Assembly (NCBI RefSeq): GCF_008728515.1
Contig: NC_044978.1
Span: 143,763,787 to 143,827,786, forward strand
Source of the DNA: Papio anubis
Lineage: Eukaryota > Chordata > Mammalia > Primates > Cercopithecidae
Direction: 5' to 3'
Length of the DNA stretch: 64,000 nucleotides
A program made the position numbers and the translations under genes. This document shows positions 49,044-61,572 of this stretch, in pieces. The first letter of the stretch is position 1, and each line of letters begins with the position of its first letter. Below the pieces are notes generated by a model, which was given only the letters and a program-made list of their open reading frames with translations, made no database searches and was not told where the DNA came from.

Positions 49044-49264
49044 TTTGATTAGTATTGGTCTTCCTGATGCAACATAAGTTTTATAAGGGTCTGGATCCTG
49101 TCTGTTTCAGCTGACCACTCAATTTCCAATATCCTGCTCATTATCTGAAACATGGTGGACACTCAATAAATTATGCTGAATGCTGATGAAAAAGCCTATC
49201 TAGTCACAGATAAGAACCATTCCATGGGTCAAGAGGAAACTTTTGGAAGGAATGGGTATGTTTC

Positions 49265-49382
49265 TTATCGCGAATGTAGTGATGGCTTCACAGTTACATA
49301 CATATATCAAAATTTAAATTCTGTAGGTTAGACACATGAAGTTTATGGTATATCAATTCCACCTCAATAAAGCTACTTTTTA
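49265..49382 (+). repeat. Old L1M 3' terminus
   Basis: 'gtgatggcttcacagttac', 'ttatggtatatcaattcca', 'cctcaataaagctacttt' is the usual old L1 end with its AATAAA. Confidence 0.6.
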
Positions 49383-49831
49383 AAATGTCTAAATGTATGG
49401 CAATATTATGTTGATTGTCTTATACACAAGTTCAGAGAATATTTTATAATAATATTTTGTATAGAAACCAGCATTATTGAAATGCTGTTTGGTAACCTTT
49501 GGAAAAGAAGCAGCACTTCTAATTAAGTATTAATTTTCCACATCTTGGCTCTGATATGCAGGAAACTTTTAAAATAAAAAAAATCATTTAATTAATCTCT
49601 TTTCATCTGTTTGAAATAACGCTATTGAATGTAAGATCCAACACTAGATATTATGATACAGCGGATTGTTTTTCTTTGAATGTGCATTTACTTTTTGAAT
49701 AAAATACTCAATAAGTGTTTTTTTCCAAAAGATTGTGTGTGAATTGAACTTGATTTTAAATATTCTGGAGATACTTATTCTTTTAAAATGTGTTTCAAGA
49801 GTTCTCTCATATAATACAAAACTGCATTTTA
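49383..49831. other. Unique AT-rich sequence
   Basis: Nothing recognised; ends in the AluY target site. Confidence 0.5.
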
Positions 49832-50133
49832 TTTTTATTTTATTTTTTTTGAGACGGAGTCTCACTTGTCGCCCATGCTGGAGTGCAGTGGCACAATCTC
49901 AGATCACTGCAAGCTCCGCCTCCTGGGTTCACATCATTCTCCTGCCTCAGCCTCCCGAGTAGCTGGAACTACAGGCGCCTGCCACCAGGCCGGGCTAATT
50001 TTTTTTTTATTTTTAGTAGAGACGGGGTTTCACCGTGTTAGCCAGGATGGTCTTGATCTCCTGACCTCGTGATCCGCCCGCCTCGGCCTCCCAAAGTGCT
50101 GGGATTACAGGCGTGAGCCACCGCGCCTGGCCT
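49832..50133 (-). mobile_element. AluY-like element
   Basis: Y-type segments (caagctccgcctcctggg; gttagccaggatggtctt). Perfect 17-bp target duplication tacaaaactgcatttta at 49815-49831 and 50134-50150. Confidence 0.93.
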
Positions 50134-50150
50134 TACAAAACTGCATTTTA

Positions 50151-50674
50151 AAATTCTAGTTTCATTTACACAGGAGCAGAATATTTTCAATTATATGGAA
50201 GAAAACATTGTTGTACTTTTTGGTTGGAAATACCCAGTATATGAAGAAGTTAATAACATTAAAGACACTATAACTTTGTATTAAGACCTTGCTAAGGTGC
50301 TTGAAAAGAGAGTAGTACTACTGGTATGAGAAATGAATCATAGTTGTGAGGGAAAAGTATTGATTTTATCATTATGAGTAAGAATAAGTGACTAAATTAT
50401 TCAATGACAGCAAATTTAGAACTTTTGGTTGAAATTGGTTTATATTTAAAATTTGATCACTTAATTTTGACATTAATTTTTGTGGTACAAGGTTTTGCTC
50501 ATATCAAATATTTCAAAGCAAATATGTTCTAAATTATTTCATGCAAATAATTCTCACAAAATAATATACCCCAATAAATATGAAGGACATAACTTATTAT
50601 GTCTTTGGATGAAACACTACCTATCCTTCTACTCATTTCCAGTTTCCAATCTGAGGGATTCAGTTCATTTACAT
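50151..50674. other. Unique AT-rich sequence, nothing recognised
   Basis: No recognised element. Confidence 0.5.
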
Positions 50675-51170
50675 TCATTCATTCAACAACTGTGTATGAA
50701 TCCTGGACTGTATGACAGACACTGTTGTTAAGGTTGAACAAATTGCAATTAGCAAGACAAACACAGCAAGAACTATTTATCATAAACAGATAAACAAAAA
50801 AGAAAACTCCATATAGTGATAAGTACTATGAGAAAAATAGAATAAGGCAATGTGGCAGGTCTAGCATTGGGGATAGTGGGGCGATATTAGCTGGAGTAGG
50901 CTGGAATCATCCAAGCCCTGTGAACAAATGAGGGGCTAGAGAAGATGAGTCTGAGAAGCAGGCAAGGGCAGGATCATAAAAATTGGTTTTCTTCCTGAGT
51001 GCCATGAGAAGCTACCAAAGAGTCTTAAGAAATAACATGAACCAGTTTGTGTTTTAAAGCAATAATAATAATGGTGACTCCTGTGAGATGAATGGAAGAC
51101 AGGCATAGAAACAGGGAAACCAGTTAGAAAGCTACGGCAGGCAAGCGATGATGGTGACTTGTACACGGGT
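50675..51170 (-). repeat. L2-like ancient LINE
   Basis: Antisense L2 tail: 'attcattcattcaacaactg', 'gacagacactgttgttaag', 'agtgataagtactatgag', 'gagaagctaccaaagag'. Confidence 0.6.
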
Positions 51171-51914
51171 AGTAGAGGTAGAGATAAAGCTATGTGCATA
51201 GAATGAAGATATATTCTGGGAACATAGCCTAAACATCTCACTCGTGTATTGGACGGTTGTGCATATAAGGATGGTGACACAAAGAGAGCAATGAAAATGA
51301 AGAAGGCTGGGGCAAAGAAAGTCCCTTACAAGTCTAACAGTATGATACTTTAACCATACACTATGCATTGAATGAATATATAACACCCATGATTATAGAT
51401 ACTAAAGCCTAATCTTCACTTGGAATAACCAGGTAGCTTTGCTATTACATAGAATTTTACATCTCAACCTAAATTTTAAACTAAAAGATGTAATTATGTA
51501 AAACTTAAGATTAATTTACCCGTTTCTTTTGTGCTTCTGCAGAAGAATTGGAAGTATAGTGACCAGCACTGCTTAGTGTACGTACTGTATGGTTGTGTGG
51601 TAATCCACTTTCCATGCCTTAATCTCAATCACAAGCAGGGTTCTCAGCCATGTCTCCAACAATCCCCAGGACATGAGTTTCCAAAGCACTTCCAGTTGCA
51701 TTGTGAGTTAATAAATTAGTGAGCAAGCTTCTCTCACCTACCTGTTTCTCCCAAAGGGGACCAATTCATAATTTTGGGGGTCCCAGACAATGACAAACTC
51801 AGGTAATATCAAGTAATTAATAAGTGCAAGTCCTCCCAAGATAGGAATATCCTCTGATATCTCTTTTTTATTTTCTGGACTTGGTCATTTTGTGGCTGAT
51901 GCCTTTGGAGATTT
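51171..51914. other. Unique intergenic sequence, nothing recognised
   Basis: No recognised element. Confidence 0.5.
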
Positions 51915-52798
51915 AATTTAAAAAAAATTAACAGCTTTATTAAGATATAATTCACATAACATACAATTCACCTGCATATAATCCCTTAGTATATTCAAAG
52001 AATTGTGCATGTATATCACATGGAAAATGGATATCACAATTTTTTTTATTACCCTAAAAAGAAACTCTGCATCAGCTGTCATCTCCCAATGCTCCCATTC
52101 CACCCCTCCCCCATCCCTCAGCAACCATTAATCTTTTTGTTTATGTAGATTTGCCTATTCTGGACGTGTCATATAATTGAAATCATACAATATGTGAGCC
52201 TTTGTAACTGGTTCTTTCACTTAGCATAATGTTTTCAAAGTCATCCATGTTATAGCATGTGTTATTTTATTACTTTTTACTGTATAATATACCGTTGTAT
52301 GAACATACCACATTTTATTTATCTGTCAGTTGATGGACATTTGCGTTATTTCCCCTTTCTGGCTACTATGAATAATGTAACATTTGTGTATATATTTCTG
52401 TGTGGACATCTACTTTTCTCTTAGGTGTATACCTAAGAGTGTAATTGCTAGACCATATGGTAACTCCATGTTTAACATTTAATGAATTGCCAGACTATTT
52501 TCTAAAGCAGCTTCACTATTTACATTCCACCAGCAGCATGTGAGTGCTACAACTTCTCTACACCCTCTCTAACACATAATTATCTGTCTTTTTGATCATA
52601 GCCATTCTACTGAGTATGAAATGGCATCTCAGGTTTTTGATTTGCACTTCCCTATGGCTAATGACATTGAGCATCTTTTTATGAGTTTATAGGCCATTTG
52701 CATATCTGCTTTGAAGAAACAACTATCCAGATCCTTTGCTCATTGCTCATTGCTCATTTTTAAATTGGGTTGTCTTTTTATTAGCGAATCATAATAGT

Positions 52799-53100
52799 TC
52801 TTTTTTTTTTTTTTTGATGGGTTCTTCCTGCTTTGTCTCCCAAGCTGGGGTGCAGTGGTGTAATCATGGCTTGGTTCGCTGCAGCCTCAACCACCCCAGC
52901 TCAGTGATTCTCCCACCTCAGCCTCCAAATAGCTGGGACCGTAGGCATGCACCATCACACCTGGCTAATTTCTTAATTATTTGTAGAGACAAGGTCTCAA
53001 CATGGCCCAGGCTAGTTTAGAATTTTTGGGATTAAATGATCCTCCTTACTTGGCCTCCCAAATTGCTGGGATTACAGGCAAGAGCGACGGCACCCAGCCT
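52799..53100 (-). mobile_element. AluJ-like element inside L1
   Basis: Diverged antisense Alu with poly(T); lacks S/Y-type diagnostic segments (gcagcctcaaccaccccag). Confidence 0.9.
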
Positions 53101-53228
53101 CATAACCATTTTCTATATAACCTAGATACAAGTCACTAATCAGCTATATGGTTTACAAAAGTTTTCTCCCATTCTGTGGGTTCTTTTACAATTTCTTAAT
53201 GATGTATTTGGAAGCACAAAAGTTTGAG

Positions 53229-53539
53229 TTTTTGTTTTTTTGTTTTTTTTTTTCTTTTGAGACGGAGTCTTGCTCTGTCTCCCAGGCTGGAGTGCAGTGG
53301 CATGATTTTGGCTCACTACAACCTCTGCTTCCTGGGTTCAAGCAATTCTCCTGCCTCAGCCTCCCAGGTAGCTGGGATTACAGGCACCCGCCACTATGCC
53401 CAGCTAATATTTGTATTTTTAGTAGAGACGGGGTTTCACCATGTTGGCCAGGTTGGTCTCGAACTCCTGACCTCAAGTGATCTGCCTGCCTGGGCCTCCA
53501 AAGTGCTGGGATTACAGGCATGAGCCACCATGCCCAGCC
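53229..53539 (-). mobile_element. AluS-like element inside L1
   Basis: Full antisense Alu flanked by caaaagttt on both sides. Confidence 0.93.
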
Positions 53540-53855
53540 AAAAGTTTTTATTTTGATGACGTGCAATTTATCTATGTTTTCTTTTGTTGTTTGTGCTTTT
53601 GATGCCATATGTAAGAAACTATTATCTAAGTTAATAAATATTTACTATTTTTCTCTGAAGAGTTTTATAGTTAATTTAACTTTTACTTTTTGGGTGCTTG
53701 ATCCATTTTGAGTTAGTTTTTGTGTATGGTACAAGGTAGGGGTCCAACTTTTTTCTTTGGCATGTGGATATCCAGTTGCCCCAACATCCTTTGTTGAAAA
53801 GACTATTCTTTCTATTTAATTTTCTTGGCATGAAAACTTGATTTCCAATCTGTTT

Positions 53856-56489
53856 GATTCTAGTAGTGACATCCTCTTAGTTCTTTTATTGTACTGTATT
53901 TTTTTTCTTTGTAATTTCAACTATCATTTACCTGACTCTGGGTACCTGACAGTCACCTCTGATTTAATTGAAGTTTAAACCTAACTCCTTAGGCCATTGA
54001 AGTTCCATTGATGTCCACACCCTGCTATGACAGAACAGAGTAGATGTATTTACACATACTTTTATTTTCTCTAATTACTTAATGAAACAGCCATCCTAAT
54101 TCAAAGAGAAAGCTAAGGACATGTTTTCCCATTTAGTCCTACATGGCACAGTTACTGGGAATGTAATGAACATCTGCCACACAATGTTCATTATATCAGA
54201 ACATAATTTACTTAGTAAAGTTGAGGAAAATTTGTGGCAAAATTCAAGGGAAAATGTCAAAAAAAAAAAAAAAAAAAAAAGCTTAAAAGTGGGCATATTG
54301 GAATTCCTAACACCATTCATTTAGAAGGCTCATTAGGAAACAAAAGTATCCTAAGACGACATTTCAGACTCTCCCAAATCTGGCACCTTTAGTCTCCATA
54401 CATGGATTCCCAATGAAAAACCTTCATTGTAGTCAAGTCAGTCTCTTTGTTCCTACCAAATATATATGGTCCTCTATCACTCCAATGACCTTACACATTC
54501 ATTAAACAATGACTACCAAGCATTCCCACTAGAAAGAGGTCTCCTTTTCATTTCTATAGAATTAACCCCTACTTTAAGATCTAGCTCAACAATGTTGATC
54601 ACCCCAGCTCTTAGAAATTTAACTTCTCTCAAAGTCCATAGTTGCTGCTTGTCTATTTGGCATGACATATTAGCCATCTTGTTGCTACTGCTGGTTAGCT
54701 TTCATTAAGTGCCTCTATAACCTAGTTCTCTGGCTCAGCACCTCACACATGTTATGTATTCAATGTATATTTTGTGGAGGATAAAACCTGGTTCTTAGAG
54801 AAGTTGTCCTTAAATAACCCTCTTCCTTCTAAGTCTATCAGCAGTATAGTCATATGACCTGAAAGTTTTTAAATGATCTTGCTGACATCTGAATTCTACT
54901 ACAGATTCTGTGACAAAGTCATGTGGCTGGAAACAGAGTTCCCTGCCAGGGACTGGCACATTGTACTTCTCACACAATAGAAGGTGAGAAGATCTAAGAG
55001 CCTTAAAATCAAGCAGATGCAATTAGTGCAATCCTCAAGTTCAATCAAGTTCTGAACCAATAAAAACGTGTGATTTCTAGCAATCAGGAATGAGTGGTTT
55101 TTAAGAAATAAGGTAGTTGGGATACACTTGCCATTATGGATAAAGTGGTAGTATCTGGGAAAGGACACACGGTAATCTGTAGACTAGATCATGCAATATT
55201 CTTCTCTGTATAAATGACTTGTTTCCTGTATGAATGTTTTCAACTTTGCTGATGAGTTAATGGGACACACATGTAAAAAATGGATTGCTCTATAGAAAAC
55301 AGAAGTAACTTCTGGAACTGTCTTCAGTTATTATTTGTAAATAAGCAGAATTGAACCTCAACTCCATCTGAGGACTAATTAGGAATTACAAATAAATCAA
55401 CTATTGTCATGATTTTTAATAAGAACTGGTTATGGCTTCATATAGAACTACACCTAACATGTTAATCAGAAAAGCACTGCGTTTCCTCCAGTTTCTGTTC
55501 GCTAACTTTTAAAGCTGATTATTATTTTTACTATTTTCGTTGCTATATTAGCCCTTTAATTTGTTTCAGACTCATGTTCATTAAGCCAGAGGAAGCCTGC
55601 TTTATACAAGGAGACCCTGGGCCTTGGAAGAAATAAAAATGGCCAGTGATGACAGTCCAGAAAAAGCTGTGTTCATTTTTTACGTTTAGAAGACCATACT
55701 TCTAAATCATGACTATCACTGAAACAGAGATACATTCATTTATTGTTGAGTCCTGCTTTACCCTGAGATGTTCCATGAACACTGAGAATACATTTCCTTT
55801 GTTCTAATTCCAGTCTCAATCACAGCCAACTAGAGTGGGCTCTTCATAAATATGCATTGAATGCCTGACTGAGTATTAATGTAGGGCAGGGCTCTGATTA
55901 GCAAGTGCTACCTGCAGGGAGCAGAAAAAATACCACAAATGGAGATAGGACGCTATTAGCAGATTTTATTTCATTTTTTCCTGAGGCTTGGAAATAATCA
56001 CTTCTCTCTCAGGTCAAACTTCTCCAGCTCTCTCGCTTCAGGATGTGAAAAGATCTCAAATAAAAGGCCTCTATATGAGGATCTCTTTCGCTGGTTGCTG
56101 GAGGAAGAGCATGAAATGAGGGAAGAAGCAAATTGCTTCTAATTTATTGTTTTTGGTTTATTGCTTTCCTGCCAGTTCAGCAGTTCGCCAGAAACAGCAC
56201 AAAACCTTACATCTTAACTTGAAGGTGAAGTACTTGTTTTGACAACTTGTTAGCATAGATCTCGGTATACAAAATAAAAGGTAATGAGGCTATGACAGTC
56301 TGAAGGACATCGGCAAATTAAAATTTAACATATTTGTGGATTTTATACAAAGATTCCTCTCCCCTTTGCAGATAAAACGACTGCATCCAACTTTATGCAG
56401 ACTTAACTAAAAGAAAAAAAAAAAGGCTTTTATGAACCACCTGGGCCAATATTTAGTTGGCTTAATTGCAATTTCAGTGCCTTGTCAGG
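53856..56489. other. Upstream flank of the ATP8A1 promoter, no element recognised
   Basis: A 22-base A run lies at 54259-54280 with no Alu or L1 before it. Otherwise unique AT-rich sequence; regulatory elements are plausible from position but none can be read with confidence. Confidence 0.5.
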
Positions 56490-58050
56490 CTGCAGAGCCT
56501 GAACTAGGGAGATGCACCGGGCCCACTTGCAGGCGGGCCCCAGATGCACCCAAGACCCACGGACCATGGGCACCCGGGGCCTCCCGACCTCGCAGCCTGT
56601 TGCTAGTGGGTGAGGCAGGAGGACAAGTGCGACTCAGGCCACGAGTCGGGCTGGGCGTGCAGAGAGGTTAGAATTACACCCAGATGGTGAACAGTCGTTC
56701 CTTTACCCTGCTCTGGCTAGGACCTAAACCTTGTAGTCCCAGACCCTTTCGCTTTCGCCTGCCCGCTCAGACCCAACAGCACTTTCCGGACGACGGGCGG
56801 CTCCACTGCGATCAAAAGCCAGGGGTAGCGGGAGGGGATTCGTGAGAATGCAGCAGCCGGAGCATTCTTTCCTGTCTGAGCAAGACGTGAGAGAGTCCGA
56901 GTGGCCTGGAGGAGGGACCGGGACAACTAACTCCGCCGGGCGGAGCGAAAACGCTGGAGGACTGAGGAGGTTAAGAGCTGATCCCCCCCTTTGAGTCGTG
57001 ATACGGTCCGAAGCGGGGCGGGGCGGGGCGAAGGAGGCTCCCCCTGGCTCTCCCCGCTCCTCACCCGCCTTCCTCGCAGAGCGGCCGCGGGTGGGGGAGC
57101 GCGCGCCCCGCAGGCCCCACCCCCGGCGCCCGCGCCCGAGCTCGAGCTCGAGCTCCGCCCCTCGCCGAGCCGCCCCTCCGCGGCTGCAGCGAGAGCTAGA
57201 CCAGCTCTGCGGACGCCGCCACCTTCGCCGCCACCGCCGCCTTTCTCCTCTTGTCGGCGTGCGGGGGCCGCGCCCGGCGGCGGCTCTGCCGTAGGTGGGT
57301 GGCGCGGCCCGGGCTGCAGCTGAGCGCTCTGCGCGGCGCAGCCGGGTCTCCCGCGCGTACCACGAGGTGACAGGTGCAGAGTCCGGGCTGAGGACCCACC
57401 TGCAGCCGCCGCCGCCGCCGCGATGCCCACCATGCGGAGGACCGTGTCGGAGATCCGCTCCCGCGCCGAGGGTGAGGGGCCGCTGAGGCTCGGGGCTAAC
57501 CCGGGGTCGGGCAGCGAGTGTGCGTGTGAGTGTGTGTGTTTATCCTGGAAGAGACCGCATCCCACCTCTTCCCCGTCGGCAGTCCGACTGTCGCGCCCAG
57601 CCCCTAGTGGACCCTTCCCCCCGCGCTGCCCTCAGTGCACTCGTAGACCCTTTCCAGGCTCCAGTACCTTCGAATGGGTGTTCTCGGCGGGAGCCCCTAG
57701 GCGTGCTTAGCACCGCAGTGTGACCATTAGGTCCCAGTCACTGAGCGCACTCGCCCTGCCCACCTCCCTCCCCACCAGCTCGATTTCCACTCAGCTTCTC
57801 CATCCTAGTGAGCAGATCCCCAGCCCGCCGCCTCTGCCTCCAGCGCCCACCGTTTTGCAACCCCCTCTCTGAGCTCCCAGCGAAGCGAGTTTGCTTCTCC
57901 CGGGCTGCAGAATCCTTTGATCCGTAGTCCCTTGCCTCTCGGAGCGCCGGGAGCCTGCGTCGGGGTCGGGTGCCGAGTGGGTCCCCTGCATCACAGCTTC
58001 TGTAATTCTGCCTCCCGCAGCGGAGTCCCACCGGCTCGCGTCTGAGGTTT
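56490..58050 (+). promoter_or_regulatory. ATP8A1: CpG-island promoter of ATP8A1
   Basis: A sharp rise in G+C and CpG density begins near 56,490, peaks at 56,930-57,500 and fades by about 58,050; the flanks are AT-rich and CpG-poor. The core holds overlapping GC boxes at 57013-57030 (Sp1/KLF type), a perfectly palindromic GAGCTC triplet at 57138-57155, GCC/CCG triplet runs at 57213-57241 and 57407-57421, and no TATA box near the likely start. This is the architecture of a TATA-less promoter with dispersed initiation. The transcription start is not fixed by the sequence; I would place the 5' UTR start within roughly 57,150-57,300. Such promoters often also fire in the opposite direction, so a divergent noncoding RNA is possible but not shown. 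Confidence 0.85.
57423..57471 (+). CDS. ATP8A1: ATP8A1 coding exon 1 (phospholipid-transporting P4-ATPase IA), partial
   Basis: The exon encodes MPTMRRTVSEIRSRAE plus the first base of the next codon, matching the known start of ATP8A1, a flippase that moves phosphatidylserine (and less phosphatidylethanolamine) to the cytosolic leaflet with a CDC50/TMEM30 subunit. Only the cytosolic N-terminal tail is here; the transmembrane helices and the DKTG phosphorylation motif lie in later exons outside the window. The exon ends CCGAGG with donor GTGAGG at 57472, giving a phase-1 intron and a split glycine codon, as the protein requires (AEG). The start has G at -3 and a second in-frame ATG follows at 57432 with A at -3, so leaky initiation at Met4 is possible. 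A (GCC)n tract directly precedes the ATG. No ATG occurs from about 56,860 to the start, so no AUG-initiated upstream ORF is expected. The exon sits in the CpG island. Confidence 0.95.
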
Positions 58051-59009
58051 CGTTTTTGTTTCCCTTTTGCCCGAAACCCTCACTTCCACCAGCTGAGCTG
58101 ACTTTTTACCCAGGTGGAAGCTGTTTTCTTTGCTCCACCTGGGGCCAGCTCTTGAATGGCCACAGTTGTCAACACTGAGCAACAGATGCTCCGGGGTAGA
58201 AGCAAGTAAGCTTTCCCAGGGCCTGGCCAGACTCTTCATCGTATCCGAGGAGCCCTCAACATCCTGCCTGCCATGTGGCAGGCACTCTGTAAATATTATT
58301 TGATTTTGCTCGCGTCAAAGCCAAGACCGTAAATATCCCAAGGTTTGTTTGTCTTCTCCCATAAACCTGTACTTGAATCCTGCAGAGGGTGGAATAACAT
58401 GTTTTTCAGAAATCTATCTTGCCATTATCACTGATTCCCGCTCTTCCTCCCCACCTCCATCTCTTAATGTAAGACGGTGGTAAAGTGGTTTTAGGAAAAA
58501 AAAAAGATATATAAGTTAGGAGAATTGGATTTCAGGGGTGGAGACAGGTAATTTTTTTCTCCTTAGGGTCTCCCTGTAAAAATAGGGTCCCTGAAATTTT
58601 CTGATTGCAGTATTTCGGAAATATTAAATGAAACTGCTATGGGGAGAAGGCCACACAAGAGTCAAAACTGGCCTGTGTACTACATAGGAATTCGGTACAC
58701 ACTGTCTTTTGTAATACACCAAAAAATACTTATATAGGGCATTATAGTTTTACATACACAGTTGAATACATTATAATATTTTTTAAATGCACACTAAAAA
58801 TTCATTTTTTTACACTTCTGGGTGAAATTAGTCATAGAGGTATGAAAATATAACGGTAATAGTTGGTGGTGTTCTTTTAAATAACAGCAATTGATGGGTC
58901 ATATATTGTGGGAAATAGGGGGAAGAGAAAAAATCTGAGAGCACTGCAAAACCTGTGGCATGTGAGGGGATTACAGGGCTGCAGTACTGTTCTTGATTGA
59001 TTTGTGTAT

Positions 59010-59185
59010 TTTTCAAAGTACTTTTACAATGATTGCCTTATGGAACCTTACAACACTCCTGGAGGTTGGTGAAGGTGGAGTGCCATCTGATAGTTGAGGA
59101 AACTGTGGCCCATTATGGTTTAGTAATTTGCCCAAGGTCAAGTAACTAGTTCAGTGACACATTTGGATTAAGAACTCTAGGAAAA
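59010..59185 (-). repeat. MIR-like fragment in ATP8A1 intron 1
   Basis: Antisense MIR wording: 'tagttgaggaaactgtggc', 'ttgcccaaggtcaagtaac'. Confidence 0.65.
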
Positions 59186-60138
59186 GAAGGACTGCTGCTT
59201 GTTTAATCTTTGTATTCCGTGTGCGGCCAGCACAGTGTCAGGGCCATAGTGGTGCTTGGTGAATAACTCTTTCCCCTGATATTGATTGATTCCAGTTATT
59301 ATAGCTTCAGCATTGTGCTTGGGATGGTGGTGAAGACAAATGATGATTCTGTGGGGCTGGCGTTGTGGCTCATTCCCTGCTCTGCCCACACTTTTCTTTC
59401 CTAAGAAATATAGTCCTACCTTTCCTAAGGAATATTCTCCTTTGAGAGAAGCCCTGCTGCTTAGAGGGCCTTGTTCTGAACTGCAGCCTTTTTGGCCTCA
59501 GCTGATTGGACTATGGTTGGCTCCTGACCCAGGGGCAACCAATTCTTATGTGACTCAGACACTTGTAACCTTGTGGTTTGGCTCAAAAAGAGTCTCTGTG
59601 TTAATCATATCTCTCTTGGAAACATTAAAGTTAGAGATTTGGAGTCAAAGCAGAAGGGAACAGAGGTGAATAGGCTGGTAGGGGAGAGAATGGATGGCCA
59701 TAATAGGCCATGGGAATGCTGCTGATAGAAGAAAGCAGAAACTGGGTGAGTAGAGAGATGGCAAAGAGAACGGAATGGATGGGCAGACCTTGAAGCCTGC
59801 CCTCCCCGAATTTTATAGCCCTAGTTCCCAAGTAGCATTAAAATAAGCTCTTTTCCCCCACCCCCTTGAAATGACTTGAATGGGTTTCTGTTCCCTGCAT
59901 CCAGATTGGCCAGATGTATGACTGTCATGCCTGTAAGTTGTTTACAACCAAACTGGGGAGAAAGGACTTAAGAGGGAATAAATAGTCTAAGAGGGGATGT
60001 TGTTAATGGAACATTGTGCATGCCGTGGGGGACGCAGGACCTGTGGAAGACTAGGAATTTAGTACATACTTATTCCTGAACATGAGGCCTGCCGAGTGAA
60101 CATTTCACTGAGATGTGATTTGAGATGAGCCCTCACAC

Positions 60139-60305
60139 ACTGCTTCTCAAACTCGAAGGTTCATAGGAATCACCTGAGGATCTTGTTAAATGCAGAGTCT
60201 GATTCAGAAAGTCTGGAGTCAGGCCAGAGTTACTACACTTCTGAGAAGCTCACAGGTAATGCTGAAGAATGCTGGCCTGCAGATCACAGTCTGAGCAGCA
60301 GGATC
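60139..60305 (+). mobile_element. MER5A-like element in intron 1
   Basis: 'tgcttctcaaactcgaagg', 'aggaatcacctgaggatct', 'gagtctgattcagaaagtc' follow MER5A order. Confidence 0.7.
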
Positions 60306-60809
60306 CTAAAGGATACTGACATCTATTTCTATAGTTAGGATAGTGTTGAAGACAGTCATGACATGAACAAATGGGGAAAGTGAACACGGCTTATTTCAGA
60401 ATTCTTAAGGAAATTGGCTGAGAGCATAGGGAAACTTGGAAGGAGTAGGCTTTAAGTTTGGATAGGTAGACTACTGCCAGATTACAGAGCATTTTAAATG
60501 CCAAGGTGAGTCATTTGGACACAGGACCAAATATTTGAACAGGATCGTAGAGTTCATTGAATCTAATTTCTTATTTAAGTGTAACTCCGATATATAATAT
60601 CTAACAGGGCCAGTTGGGGGCCACATTATTATAAGGGAGGGACATCCTGAAAATAGTAACTTAGTAAGTCTGGAAGTGTGTTGGCTGGTTTGGAGGAAAG
60701 AGTATTGTAGATAGACTGTTGCAAAACAGTCTTAAAATGACAAAAGTCAGAATTAGTATTGGAGTGGAACAGTGAGAGTGGGAAGGGAAGAATCAGATTT
60801 CTGACTGAA

Positions 60810-61210
60810 TCATTAGCTAATTCAGCAGATGTCTACTGAATTTCAACTACTGTTACAGGCAGGCACTTGGGATATATCAGTTAACAGAAGAGGAAAAGTG
60901 TGGCCCTGGAGGTGCTTACTTTCTAGTGAGGCAGGAGACAAAACACATACAAAATACGCTAATTATAGAGTTTGTTGTGTGGTAAATGCTATGGGGAAAA
61001 TGAAGAGAAAGCAAAATGTTTAAGGTGGGTGGATGGATTGCAATTTTAAGCAGGTTAGTTAGGCTAGTCCTCATTGAAAAGTTGGCATGAAGGAAATAAG
61101 AAAGTTGGCCTGATAGGGATCTGGGGGAAGGGTATTCCAGCCAGAGCAAATGCCCCAAGGCAGGAGAGAATCTGGAATTAGGAGCAGTGAGAGGAAGAAT
61201 AGTAGGAAAT
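60810..61210 (-). repeat. L2-like ancient LINE in intron 1
   Basis: 'caggcaggcacttgggatat', 'ggaggtgcttactttctag', 'gggtattccagccagagca', 'gccccaaggcaggagaga' resemble antisense L2-type sequence. Confidence 0.6.
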
Positions 61211-61227
61211 GAGGTCACAAAGGTCAT

Positions 61228-61572
61228 TATATTAGTCTGGTCTTAGGCTGCTAATAAAAACATACCCAAGACTGGGTAATTTATAAAGAAAAAGAGGTTT
61301 AATGGACTCAGAGTTTCACATGGCTGGGGAGGCCTCACAATCATGGCAGAAGGTGAAGGAGGAGCAAAGGCAAGAGAGCGTGTGCAGGGGAACTGCCTTT
61401 TATAAAACCATCAGATCTCATGAGACTTACTCACTATCATGAGAACAACACAGGAAAGACCTGCCCCCATAATTCAATTACCTTCCACCAGGTCTCTTCC
61501 ACAACACTTGGGGATTATGGGAACTATAATTTAAGATGAGATTTGGGTGGGGACACAGACAAATTATATCAA
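61228..61572 (-). mobile_element. THE1/MST-type MaLR solo LTR in intron 1
   Basis: 'ataccc aagactgggtaattt', 'catcagatctcatgagact' and 'gatttgggtggggacacag' are THE1-class landmarks read antisense. No internal sequence flanks it. It opposes ATP8A1 transcription. Confidence 0.88.

Larger units (their letters stand above)
51915..53855 (-). mobile_element. Old L1M 3' portion with two Alu insertions
   Basis: Antisense L1: 'acagctttattaagatata' (51,931), 'cacttagcataatgttttc' (52,218), 'gttgatggacatttgcgtt' (52,329) and, after the Alus, 'gttgccccaacatcctttg' (53,775). The three pieces run in register across the two Alus. Confidence 0.85.

Noticed and set aside
50936..51386. 84-114-codon - strand ORFs
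   Set aside because: They overlap an L2-like repeat, run in two frames and show low-complexity Ser/His-rich sequence without family resemblance.
56991..57486. + strand ORFs of 63-110 codons upstream of and across ATP8A1 exon 1
   Set aside because: They start at non-ATG codons, since no ATG exists from about 56,860 to 57,423; they follow from GC-rich composition.
56927..57565. 212-codon - strand ORF across the CpG island
   Set aside because: Ala/Gly/Arg/Pro-rich translation typical of GC-rich DNA, which rarely has stops; it overlaps ATP8A1 exon 1 antisense and resembles no protein.
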